DNA of 10,544 nt from NCBI GenBank assembly GCA_016763815.1, contig JAESTB010000300.1, positions 1 through 10,544 on the forward strand. Direction: 5' to 3'. This stretch comes from Arenicella sp. Lineage in GTDB: Bacteria > Pseudomonadota > Gammaproteobacteria > Arenicellales > Arenicellaceae. This document shows positions 6,203 to 10,544 of the stretch, one piece after another. Both the position numbers and the translations under genes were made by a program. Within the stretch, counting starts at the first letter, position 1. Each line of letters starts with the position of its first letter. The notes below the pieces were generated by a model. It was not told the DNA's origin and did no database searches. It was given only the letters and a program-made list of their open reading frames with translations.

Positions 6203-6707
6203 TCCACAATTGCAAGAAAAGTTTCAATTTTCGAGTGCAATGCAAATCCCTCGTATAACCATGATTTCGATAAACATGGGTTTGGGTGAAGCGGTTGGCA
6301 ACAAGAAAATTATTGAAAGTGCAGTCGCTGATCTAGAACGAATCTGTGGTCAAAAGCCAGTGGTTACTTTGGCGCGAAAATCAGTCGCAGGCTTTAAAAT
6401 TCGTGACGGTTGGCCGATTGGCGCGAAGGTTAACCTTCGTCGTGACCGCATGTATGAATTTTTTGATCGCTTGGTAACGGTCGCAATCCCACGTATTCGT
6501 GACTTTCGTGGTTTGAACCTTAAATCTTTTGACGGACGTGGCAACTACACTTTCGGTTTGAAAGAGCAGATCGTATTCCCGGAAATTGAATATGACAAAG
6601 TTGACGCGCTGCGCGGTATGGACATTACCATTACTACTAGTGCTGCAAGCAACGAGGAAGCTGAAGCGTTATTACGCGGATTTAACTTTCCTCTTAAGAC
6701 TAAATAA
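6165..6707 (+). CDS. rplE: 50S ribosomal protein L5
   Basis: L5 binds 5S rRNA, forms the central protuberance and touches the P-site tRNA and S13. The 180 residues match the 179 of E. coli. Conserved blocks are MQIPRITMISINMGLGEA (26-43), QKPVVTLARKSVAGFKIR (63-80), IPRIRDFRGL (108-117), SFDGRGNY (121-128) and FPEIEYDKV (138-146). The ribosome site is AAAGG (6151-6155), nine bases from ATG. Its GGTATAAAACAATG start region is repeated exactly before rplO. A second ATG three codons in (MKRM) is possible but less well spaced. In E. coli this gene is the target of S8 repression. Confidence 0.98.
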   Translation: MKRMQEHYVKNVVPQLQEKFQFSSAMQIPRITMISINMGLGEAVGNKKIIESAVADLERICGQKPVVTLARKSVAGFKIRDGWPIGAKVNLRRDRMYEFFDRLVTVAIPRIRDFRGLNLKSFDGRGNYTFGLKEQIVFPEIEYDKVDALRGMDITITTSAASNEEAEALLRGFNFPLKTK

Positions 6708-6722
6708 TTAGAGACTAAAGCT

Positions 6723-7028
6723 ATGGCTAAGAAATCTATGATCGCTCGTGACGTCAAACGCACGAAACTAAATGACCGCTTCCAAAAGCGTCGCGATGAG
6801 CTGACCGCAGTTGTAAGCGACCCAGAGGTTGAATATGACGATAAATGGGCGGCGATGCTGGCATTGCAAAAGTTGCCACGTGACTCAAGTAAGTCTCGTC
6901 AACGTAATCGCTGCGCCCTAACTGGTCGTCCACATGGTTACTACCGCAAGTTCGGCTTAGGTCGTATTAAGCTGCGTGAAGTAATTCTTAAAGGCCAAGC
7001 GCCAGGTGTCGTGAAAGCGAGCTGGTAA
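6723..7028 (+). CDS. rpsN: 30S ribosomal protein S14, zinc-independent type
   Basis: S14 is a late-binding protein of the 30S head. At 101 residues it is the long form, exactly the E. coli length. It has only one cysteine (Cys64), so it lacks the CxxC pairs of the zinc-binding short form. The signature LPRDSSKSRQRNRC (51-64) and TGRPHGYYRKFGL (67-79) is intact, and the protein ends in the standard KASW. The ribosome site is poor: AGAGA (6710-6714) is the best match, eight bases from ATG. After the stop comes a 79-bp spacer with a 10-bp hairpin. Confidence 0.98.
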   Translation: MAKKSMIARDVKRTKLNDRFQKRRDELTAVVSDPEVEYDDKWAAMLALQKLPRDSSKSRQRNRCALTGRPHGYYRKFGLGRIKLREVILKGQAPGVVKASW

Positions 7029-7054
7029 GCTCGAACTTCACAACATTTAGTACA

Positions 7055-7081
7055 GCTGTTCAAACATAAGTTTTGAGCAGC
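7055..7081 (+). promoter_or_regulatory. Hairpin in the rpsN-rpsH spacer
   Basis: Bases 7055-7064 (GCTGTTCAAA) pair with 7072-7081 (TTTGAGCAGC) to form a 10-bp stem with one wobble (7059 with 7077) and the 7-base loop CATAAGT. It lies in the middle of a 79-bp gap and ends 26 bases before the rpsH ATG. No T run follows, so it is not an intrinsic terminator. It could tune translation of rpsH, which lacks a clear ribosome binding site, or mark an RNA cleavage point. Confidence 0.6.
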
Positions 7082-7107
7082 GCAACAGATAAAAACGGTA
7101 CACCATT

Positions 7108-7500
7108 ATGATGACTGACCCAATCGCGGATCTACTAACTCGCATCCGTAACGCGCATCACGCAGAAAAAGTGTCTTTAACAATGCCTGGTTCTAAAGTT
7201 AAGGCTGCTATTGCTAAGGTCTTAAAAGAAGAAGGTTACATAGAAGATTTCAGTGCTTCGGTTGAAGACAAAAAGCCGTCTTTGACAATCAAATTGAAGT
7301 ACTTCGAAGGCGCTCCAGTGATTGAACTGATTCAGCGTATTAGTAAGCCTGGTCTTCGTATTTATAAGAATGCTGAAGAGCTGCCAAAAGTAAATGGCGG
7401 CTTAGGTGTGGCAATTATTTCTACGAGTAAAGGCATCATGACCGATCGCGCAGCACGTTCTGCTGGTGTTGGTGGTGAAGTACTTTGCCACGTAAGTTAA
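7108..7500 (+). CDS. rpsH: 30S ribosomal protein S8
   Basis: S8 binds helix 21 of 16S rRNA early in 30S assembly and, in E. coli, represses the spc operon. The length of 130 residues is the same as in E. coli. The N-terminal DPIADLLTRIRN (4-15), the PGLRIYK segment (81-87) and the C-terminal RNA-binding STSKGIMTDRAARSAG (105-120) are conserved. Two adjacent ATGs (7108 and 7111) can start it; I keep the first by length. I see no good Shine-Dalgarno match, so translation may depend on coupling or on the preceding structure. The stop codon is the edge of the 223-bp structured spacer. Confidence 0.98.
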   Translation: MMTDPIADLLTRIRNAHHAEKVSLTMPGSKVKAAIAKVLKEEGYIEDFSASVEDKKPSLTIKLKYFEGAPVIELIQRISKPGLRIYKNAEELPKVNGGLGVAIISTSKGIMTDRAARSAGVGGEVLCHVS

Positions 7501-7514
7501 GCCTTTAAGTCTAT

Positions 7515-7566
7515 GTTTGTTATAACAAACGACTGAAATCTTTTTCATTAGATTTGTTATAACAAA
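7515..7566. repeat. Twin perfect palindromes sharing TTTGTTATAACAAA
   Basis: Copy 1, GTTTGTTATAACAAAC (7515-7530), is a perfect 16-bp palindrome. Copy 2, TTTGTTATAACAAA (7553-7566), is a perfect 14-bp palindrome. The shared 14 bases are identical and the centres lie 37 bp apart. Between them TGAAA (7534-7538) and TTTCA (7543-7547) form a small hairpin with the loop TCTT. Each copy can fold alone or pair with the other as a 14-bp stem. As DNA they resemble paired operator sites or nested inverted repeats of a mobile element. Confidence 0.85.
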
Positions 7567-7567
7567 A

Positions 7568-7603
7568 GGCTATAGCGATAGGCAATTTGCTGTTAGTATA
7601 GCC
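7568..7603 (+). repeat. Stem-loop with 7-bp closing stem
   Basis: GGCTATA (7568-7574) and TATAGCC (7597-7603) are exact complements. A small inner stem GGC..GCT around 7581-7591 may add a second helix (7582-7584 with 7588-7590, plus a wobble at 7581/7591). It starts one base after the second palindrome. I considered a tRNA acceptor stem and rejected it because no T-arm sequence follows. Confidence 0.6.
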
Positions 7604-7606
7604 GCG

Positions 7607-7629
7607 CCTTGAAGGTCTTGGCCTCAAGG
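7607..7629 (+). repeat. Stem-loop with 6-bp stem
   Basis: CCTTGA (7607-7612) pairs exactly with TCAAGG (7624-7629). Allowing A7613 to bulge adds two G-C pairs (7614 with 7623, 7615 with 7622), leaving the loop TCTTGG. It lies three bases after the previous stem and abuts the next one directly. Confidence 0.55.
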
Positions 7630-7666
7630 TATGTTAAAGACTCTAATACCCGGAATCTTTAACATA
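7630..7666 (+). repeat. Stem-loop with perfect 11-bp stem
   Basis: TATGTTAAAGA (7630-7640) and TCTTTAACATA (7656-7666) are exact reverse complements with a 15-base loop. The loop can add three more pairs after one mismatch (7642-7644 with 7652-7654, one of them G-U). It is the longest stem in the spacer and the least likely to be chance. Confidence 0.75.
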
Positions 7667-7723
7667 AATGAATTAAGTAAGCCTCGGCAATAGTGCCAGA
7701 GCTGCATTAATAGAGAAAATAGA

Positions 7724-8257
7724 ATGTCAAGAATTGCAAACGCACCTGTCAGTTTGCCAAGCGGCGTCGATGTGACGTTGAATGGCCAATTGGTTAAGGT
7801 GAAGGGCGCTAAAGGCGAGCTTGAGTGGAATGTCCATCAGCTTGTCTCAGTCACCCAAGAAGATGCAACTATTAAAGTTGCCGCCAACGTGACCAGCAAG
7901 GACGCAATTGCGCTCGCAGGTACTACACGTGCCTTGACCAATAATATGGTAATGGGCGTAACGTCTGGCTTTGAAAAAAAGCTTACTATTGTTGGTGTTG
8001 GTTATCGTGCACAAATCCAAGGTCAAAAACTGAACCTTACCCTTGGTTTTTCTCACCCCGTTGTATACGAAGTGCGTGATGGCATTACGGTTACAACTCC
8101 GAGCAATACTGAAATCGTTGTTACAGGTATCGACAAGCAAAAAGTCGGTCAAGTGGCGGCTGAGATCCGTTCGTATCGTAAGCCAGAGCCATATAAAGGC
8201 AAGGGCGTACGTTATGCCGATGAATATGTATTGCGCAAGCAAGCCAAGAAGAAGTAA
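7724..8257 (+). CDS. rplF: 50S ribosomal protein L6
   Basis: L6 is built of two similar domains and binds 23S rRNA near the sarcin-ricin loop and GTPase centre. Its length of 177 residues equals that of E. coli. The first domain begins MSRIANAPVSLPSGVDV. The second carries GVGYRA (91-96), LGFSHPV (107-113), the TEIVVTGIDKQKVGQVAAEIR segment and the diagnostic PEPYKGKGVRYADE (154-167). It ends in KKK as usual. The ribosome site is weak (AGAGA near 7712). Its distance from rpsH is exceptional for this cluster because of the structured spacer upstream. Confidence 0.98.
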   Translation: MSRIANAPVSLPSGVDVTLNGQLVKVKGAKGELEWNVHQLVSVTQEDATIKVAANVTSKDAIALAGTTRALTNNMVMGVTSGFEKKLTIVGVGYRAQIQGQKLNLTLGFSHPVVYEVRDGITVTTPSNTEIVVTGIDKQKVGQVAAEIRSYRKPEPYKGKGVRYADEYVLRKQAKKK

Positions 8258-8269
8258 GCGGAGTCTAAG

Positions 8270-8626
8270 ATGAAAGATAAAAAACAAGCTCGTCTACGTC
8301 GCGCCAAGAAATTGCGTGCCAAGATTGCTCGTCAAGGCGTAAGCCGATTGAGCGTTCACCGTACTTCTCAGCATATTTATGCGCAAGTAATCGATGAAAC
8401 TGGCGGAAATGTATTGGCCGCAGTATCAACGCTTGATGCCGGTATTAAGAAAAAAGCTAAGAATACAAGTAATTGCGATGCCGCCGCATTAGTAGGCAAG
8501 CAAATTGCTGAACTTGCTAAGCAAGCTGGCGTTGAGTCAGTTGCCTTCGATCGATCTGGTTTTCGTTACCATGGTCGCGTAAAAGCACTAGCTGAAGCCG
8601 CTCGCGAAGCTGGCCTCAAGCTGTAA
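8270..8626 (+). CDS. rplR: 50S ribosomal protein L18
   Basis: L18 binds 5S rRNA together with L5 and helps attach it to the large subunit. The 118 residues match the 117 of E. coli. The arginine/lysine-rich N-terminus (1-22) is typical of the RNA-binding tail. SVHRTSQHIYAQVID (28-42) and the diagnostic FDRSGFRYHGRVKALAEAAREAGL (first residue 93) complete the identification. The ribosome site GGAG (8260-8263) is six bases from ATG, with a 12-bp gap after rplF. Confidence 0.98.
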   Translation: MKDKKQARLRRAKKLRAKIARQGVSRLSVHRTSQHIYAQVIDETGGNVLAAVSTLDAGIKKKAKNTSNCDAAALVGKQIAELAKQAGVESVAFDRSGFRYHGRVKALAEAAREAGLKL

Positions 8627-8648
8627 CGGTTAACCAGGAGATATAATC

Positions 8649-9170
8649 ATGGCTGGTCCAAAAAGAAATAATCGCAATGATCGCACGCCTGTTGATGAGA
8701 GCCTAGAGCAACTTATTAACGTACGTCGCGTAGCGAAAGTAGTAAAAGGTGGTCGAATTTTCGGTTTTTCTGCGCTAACAGTTGTTGGTGATGGAAAAGG
8801 CAGCGTCGGCATCGGCCGAGGTAAGTCTAAAGAAGTGCCGTTAGCCGTGTCTAAGGCAATGGATTCTGGTCGTCGAGAGATGAAGAAAGTTCATCTGGTT
8901 GGTGGCACATTGCAATACCCTGTTGTCGCGACTCACGCCGGTTCTACCGTCGTAATGCGCCCAGCATCAGAAGGTACGGGCATCATCGCTGGTGGCACAA
9001 TGCGTGCTGTGTTCGAAGCGGTTGGTGTTAAAGACGTATTGGCGAAATGCATTGGTTCAACTAACCCGGTAAATGTTGTTCGTGCAACAATTAAAGGTTT
9101 ACGTTCGATCAATAGCCCAGCGTCGGTTGCTGCTAAGCGCGGTAAGTCAGTTAAAGAAATTATGGAGTAG
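8649..9170 (+). CDS. rpsE: 30S ribosomal protein S5
   Basis: S5 lies at the mRNA entry and affects decoding fidelity. The 173 residues compare with 167 in E. coli; the additional residues are in the polar N-terminal tail. The double-stranded RNA-binding part reads VKGGRIFGFSALTVVGDG (32-49), and the C-terminal domain has PASEGTGIIAGGTMRAV, GSTNPVNVVRAT and AAKRGKSVKEI. The glycine-rich turn is VGIGRGKSKEVP (53-64), with Arg57 where gammaproteobacteria usually have Tyr or His (VGFGYGKAREVP). The ribosome site AGGAG (8636-8640) is the best in the spc part, eight bases from ATG. Confidence 0.98.
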   Translation: MAGPKRNNRNDRTPVDESLEQLINVRRVAKVVKGGRIFGFSALTVVGDGKGSVGIGRGKSKEVPLAVSKAMDSGRREMKKVHLVGGTLQYPVVATHAGSTVVMRPASEGTGIIAGGTMRAVFEAVGVKDVLAKCIGSTNPVNVVRATIKGLRSINSPASVAAKRGKSVKEIME

Positions 9171-9206
9171 CGGTAACGCTCTCCTGATTATATTCGGTAT
9201 AGACAA

Positions 9207-9395
9207 ATGGCTAACGAAAAGAAAATCCAAGTAACCTTAGTTAAAAGCATGTTCGGTCGTGGCGTAAAGCACATGGCTTGTGTGAAAGGCTTAGGTTTAC
9301 GTCGCATGCACCAAACGGTTGAGGTAATTGATACCCCTGAAAACCGTGGCATGATTCATAAAGTTTCTTACTTACTAAAGTGGGAAGAGGTATAA
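9207..9395 (+). CDS. rpmD: 50S ribosomal protein L30
   Basis: L30 is a small large-subunit protein present in only some bacterial lineages. The 62 residues match the roughly 59-61 expected. The core GLGLRRMHQTVEVIDTPENRG (28-48) is clear. The preceding loop reads FGRGVKHMACVK, where E. coli has IGRLPKHKATLL, so it lacks the usual proline. The end KWEEV resembles the usual KVEE. No convincing ribosome binding site is visible in the 36-bp spacer after rpsE; CGGTA (9195-9199) is the nearest thing. Confidence 0.96.
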   Translation: MANEKKIQVTLVKSMFGRGVKHMACVKGLGLRRMHQTVEVIDTPENRGMIHKVSYLLKWEEV

Positions 9396-9399
9396 AACA

Positions 9400-9834
9400 A
9401 TGCGTTTAAATACAATTAAGCCAGCTGAAGGTGCTAAGCATTCGCGTAAACGCGTAGGCCGAGGCATTGGTTCAGGAACTGGTAAGACAGCGGGCCGTGG
9501 TCATAAAGGTCAAAAATCGCGTACTGGCGGTACAATTCGAATCGGTTTTGAAGGTGGTCAAATGCCTCTTCAACGTCGTTTGCCAAAGCGTGGCTTTCGT
9601 TCGATGATGTCTAAAAACATGGCTGAGATTCGTTTGCACGAATTAAACCTTGTTGAAGGCGAGACAGTCGATTTAGCCTCTCTGCGTACTGCCGGCTTAT
9701 TAAACGCTGGTCACCTACGGGCGAAAGTAGTTCTGTCTGGCGAGTTGACTAAAGCTGTAACGCTTCAAGGCGTTGGCGCAACGAAAGGCGCGAAAGCGGC
9801 GATCGAAGCGGCTGGCGGAAAAGTAGAAGATTAG
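9400..9834 (+). CDS. rplO: 50S ribosomal protein L15
   Basis: L15 is a late assembly protein that binds many others in the large subunit. Its 144 residues equal the E. coli length. The glycine/basic N-terminal extension RVGRGIGSGTGKTAGRGHKG (first residue 18) is diagnostic, followed by GFEGGQMPLQRRLPKRGF (49-66) and the C-terminal TKGAKAAIEAAGGKVED. AGAGG (9386-9390) is nine bases upstream and lies inside the end of rpmD, whose stop is four bases before this ATG. The final codons and TAG stop form part of a terminator-like hairpin. Confidence 0.98.
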   Translation: MRLNTIKPAEGAKHSRKRVGRGIGSGTGKTAGRGHKGQKSRTGGTIRIGFEGGQMPLQRRLPKRGFRSMMSKNMAEIRLHELNLVEGETVDLASLRTAGLLNAGHLRAKVVLSGELTKAVTLQGVGATKGAKAAIEAAGGKVED

Positions 9835-9850
9835 TTCAGTCTTCTGTTTT
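9825..9850 (+). terminator. Weak terminator-like hairpin at the rplO end
   Basis: AGAAGATT (9825-9832) pairs with AGTCTTCT (9838-9845), 8 bp with one wobble and the loop AGTTC, followed by GTTTT (9846-9850). The stem has few G-C pairs and the T run is short, so complete termination is unlikely. Partial termination could lower secY expression relative to the ribosomal genes. It overlaps the last codons and stop of rplO. Confidence 0.4.
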
Positions 9851-9937
9851 GATACCTTTAAAGTTACTGTTAAGTCCCAATAAAGCTACTACGATAATTA
9901 ATATAAAAGTCACGGAATGAAAGCTTAGGATTAAATA
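9851..9937 (+). promoter_or_regulatory. AT-rich rplO-secY spacer with possible weak promoter
   Basis: The spacer is strongly AT-rich just before secY. GATAAT (9893-9898) is a good -10 match, but the 17-bp upstream position (9870-9875, TTAAGT) is a poor -35. TATAAA (9902-9907) has no partner. Combined with the terminator-like hairpin just upstream, secY may be partly uncoupled from the ribosomal genes. The secY ribosome site AGGA is at 9927-9930. Confidence 0.25.
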
Positions 9938-10544
9938 ATGTCACGAGAACAAGCAGCAGCCCTAGCTGGGTCTGGAAAACTAAAAGAACTTTGGTCGCGA
10001 ATAGGCTTCGTATTGGCCGCTTTGGTAGTCTATCGCCTAGGTACACACGTGCCGGTGCCGGGCGTCGATCCAATTGCCATTTCAGCTCTATTTGAACAAA
10101 ACCGAGGTTCTATTCTAGATGTATTGAATATGTTCTCTGGTGGAGCGCTGAGTCGGCTGTCGGTGATGGCCCTTGGTGTAATGCCTTACATATCAGCATC
10201 GATTATTATTCAGATGTTGACTGCGGTTGAGCCTCGTCTTAAGCAAATTAAGGCAGAAGGCGAGTCTGGTAGACGCAAGATCCAAAAGTGGACTAAGTAC
10301 GCGGCCGTTGTGTTGGCTACTTTCCAAGGATTTGGTGTCGCCAGTACAGTGCAGTCGCAAACGGCTAACGGTGTACCGGTAACATTAATAACTGGCATGC
10401 AGTTCACAATCGTTTGTGTGTTGGCGCTAGTCGCTGGAACTATGTTCTTGGTTTGGCTGGGTGAGCAGATTACTGAGCGAGGTATCGGCAACGGCATGTC
10501 GCTGATCATTTTCGCAGGTATTGTCGCTGGCTTGCCTAGCGCCA
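9938..10544 (+). CDS. secY: Protein translocase subunit SecY, N-terminal part (3' truncated by window)
   Basis: SecY is the channel subunit of the SecYEG inner-membrane translocon. The first 202 codons are present, against about 440 for the full protein; the frame stays open to the edge. Visible parts are a short cytoplasmic start, a membrane segment at 22-33, the periplasmic plug region (about 60-75, with MFSGGALSRLSVMALGVMPY at 65-84), segments near 85-97, 120-138 and 153-173, and the start of a fifth at about 186. The family motif GNGMSLIIFAGI (184-195) is intact. AGGA (9927-9930) is seven bases upstream. Its position after rplO is the conserved spc order. The usual next gene, rpmJ, would lie beyond the window. 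Confidence 0.97.
   Translation, partial: MSREQAAALAGSGKLKELWSRIGFVLAALVVYRLGTHVPVPGVDPIAISALFEQNRGSILDVLNMFSGGALSRLSVMALGVMPYISASIIIQMLTAVEPRLKQIKAEGESGRRKIQKWTKYAAVVLATFQGFGVASTVQSQTANGVPVTLITGMQFTIVCVLALVAGTMFLVWLGEQITERGIGNGMSLIIFAGIVAGLPSA

Larger units (their letters stand above)
7501..7723 (+). other. Densely structured 223-bp spacer between rpsH and rplF
   Basis: This is the longest spacer inside the ribosomal cluster. It holds no credible gene and is tiled with inverted repeats: palindromes at 7515-7530 and 7553-7566 with a 5-bp hairpin between (7534-7547), then stems at 7568-7603, 7607-7629, 7630-7666 and 7683-7701. Gaps between consecutive elements from 7553 to 7666 are only 0 to 3 bases. 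An 11-12 base imperfect direct repeat flanks most of it (7493-7504 and 7674-7684). It could be an inserted miniature or REP-like element, or a structured RNA in the spc transcript. I do not recognise a known family, and only a weak AGAGA before the rplF ATG resembles a ribosome site. Confidence 0.7.

Noticed and set aside
7515..7530. Zur-type operator (GTTATA...TATAAC)
   Set aside because: The palindrome has only TTATAA at its centre and lacks the spacing of Zur sites, and the neighbouring genes are not zinc-related paralogues.
7515..7545. Intrinsic terminator made of the first palindrome and the T5 run at 7541-7545
   Set aside because: The hairpin is AT-rich and the T run begins ten bases after it, too far for intrinsic termination. 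Downstream genes also need transcription.
7554..7600. Promoter within the rpsH-rplF spacer (TTGTTA with GATAGG or TATAGC)
   Set aside because: Neither -10 candidate combines good sequence and spacing, and the matches come from the palindrome and stem sequences.
7568..7645. tRNA-like gene starting with the GGCTATA stem
   Set aside because: The 7-bp stem closes after only 36 bases, and there is no GGTTCGA-type T arm or CCA region.
7847..8287. 146-codon reading frame on the minus strand over rplF
   Set aside because: It is antisense to a complete L6 gene, has low-complexity hydrophobic composition and no recognisable family or ribosome site.

Overview
The window holds most of the S10 and spc ribosomal protein gene clusters of a proteobacterium, most likely a gammaproteobacterium. 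Gene order is tuf (3' end), rpsJ, rplC, rplD, rplW, rplB, rpsS, rplV, rpsC, rplP, rpmC, rpsQ, rplN, rplX, rplE, rpsN, rpsH, rplF, rplR, rpsE, rpmD, rplO and secY (5' part). Everything is on the plus strand and starts with ATG. The proteins align with Escherichia coli family members nearly end to end, S14 is the zinc-free 101-residue type, and tuf sits directly before rpsJ as in many non-enteric gammaproteobacteria. I cannot name genus or species. Base composition looks moderate (roughly mid-40s % GC), with no sign of genome decay.

Layout: 1-107 is the end of EF-Tu. 108-274 is a non-coding leader with a possible S10 promoter inside a 10-bp inverted repeat. 275-5357 is the S10 operon (S10, L3, L4, L23, L2, S19, L22, S3, L16, L29, S17), mostly with spacers under 30 bp. 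5415-9834 is the spc group (L14, L24, L5, S14, S8, L6, L18, S5, L30, L15). From 9938 to the edge is the first 202 codons of secY. The genes build both ribosomal subunits, including the peptidyl-transferase neighbourhood (L2, L3, L4, L16), the tunnel exit (L22, L23, L24, L29) and 5S RNA binding (L5, L18). EF-Tu feeds that ribosome and SecY receives its exported products.

The coding content is ordinary; the spacers are where the interest lies. The 223-bp gap between rpsH and rplF is filled end to end with hairpins. Two near-identical perfect palindromes (GTTTGTTATAACAAAC and TTTGTTATAACAAA) are followed by four stem-loops packed almost without gaps. The block is flanked by an imperfect direct repeat, so it may be an inserted miniature element or a structured RNA. 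Other candidates are a 12-bp hairpin between rpsJ and rplC, a 10-bp hairpin between rpsN and rpsH, a possible S8-type repressor fold around the rplE start, and a weak terminator-like hairpin between rplO and secY. Nine of 22 genes end in TAG, and four of those TAGs are built into the next gene's ribosome binding site. All structure calls were made by eye, with no folding or database search.
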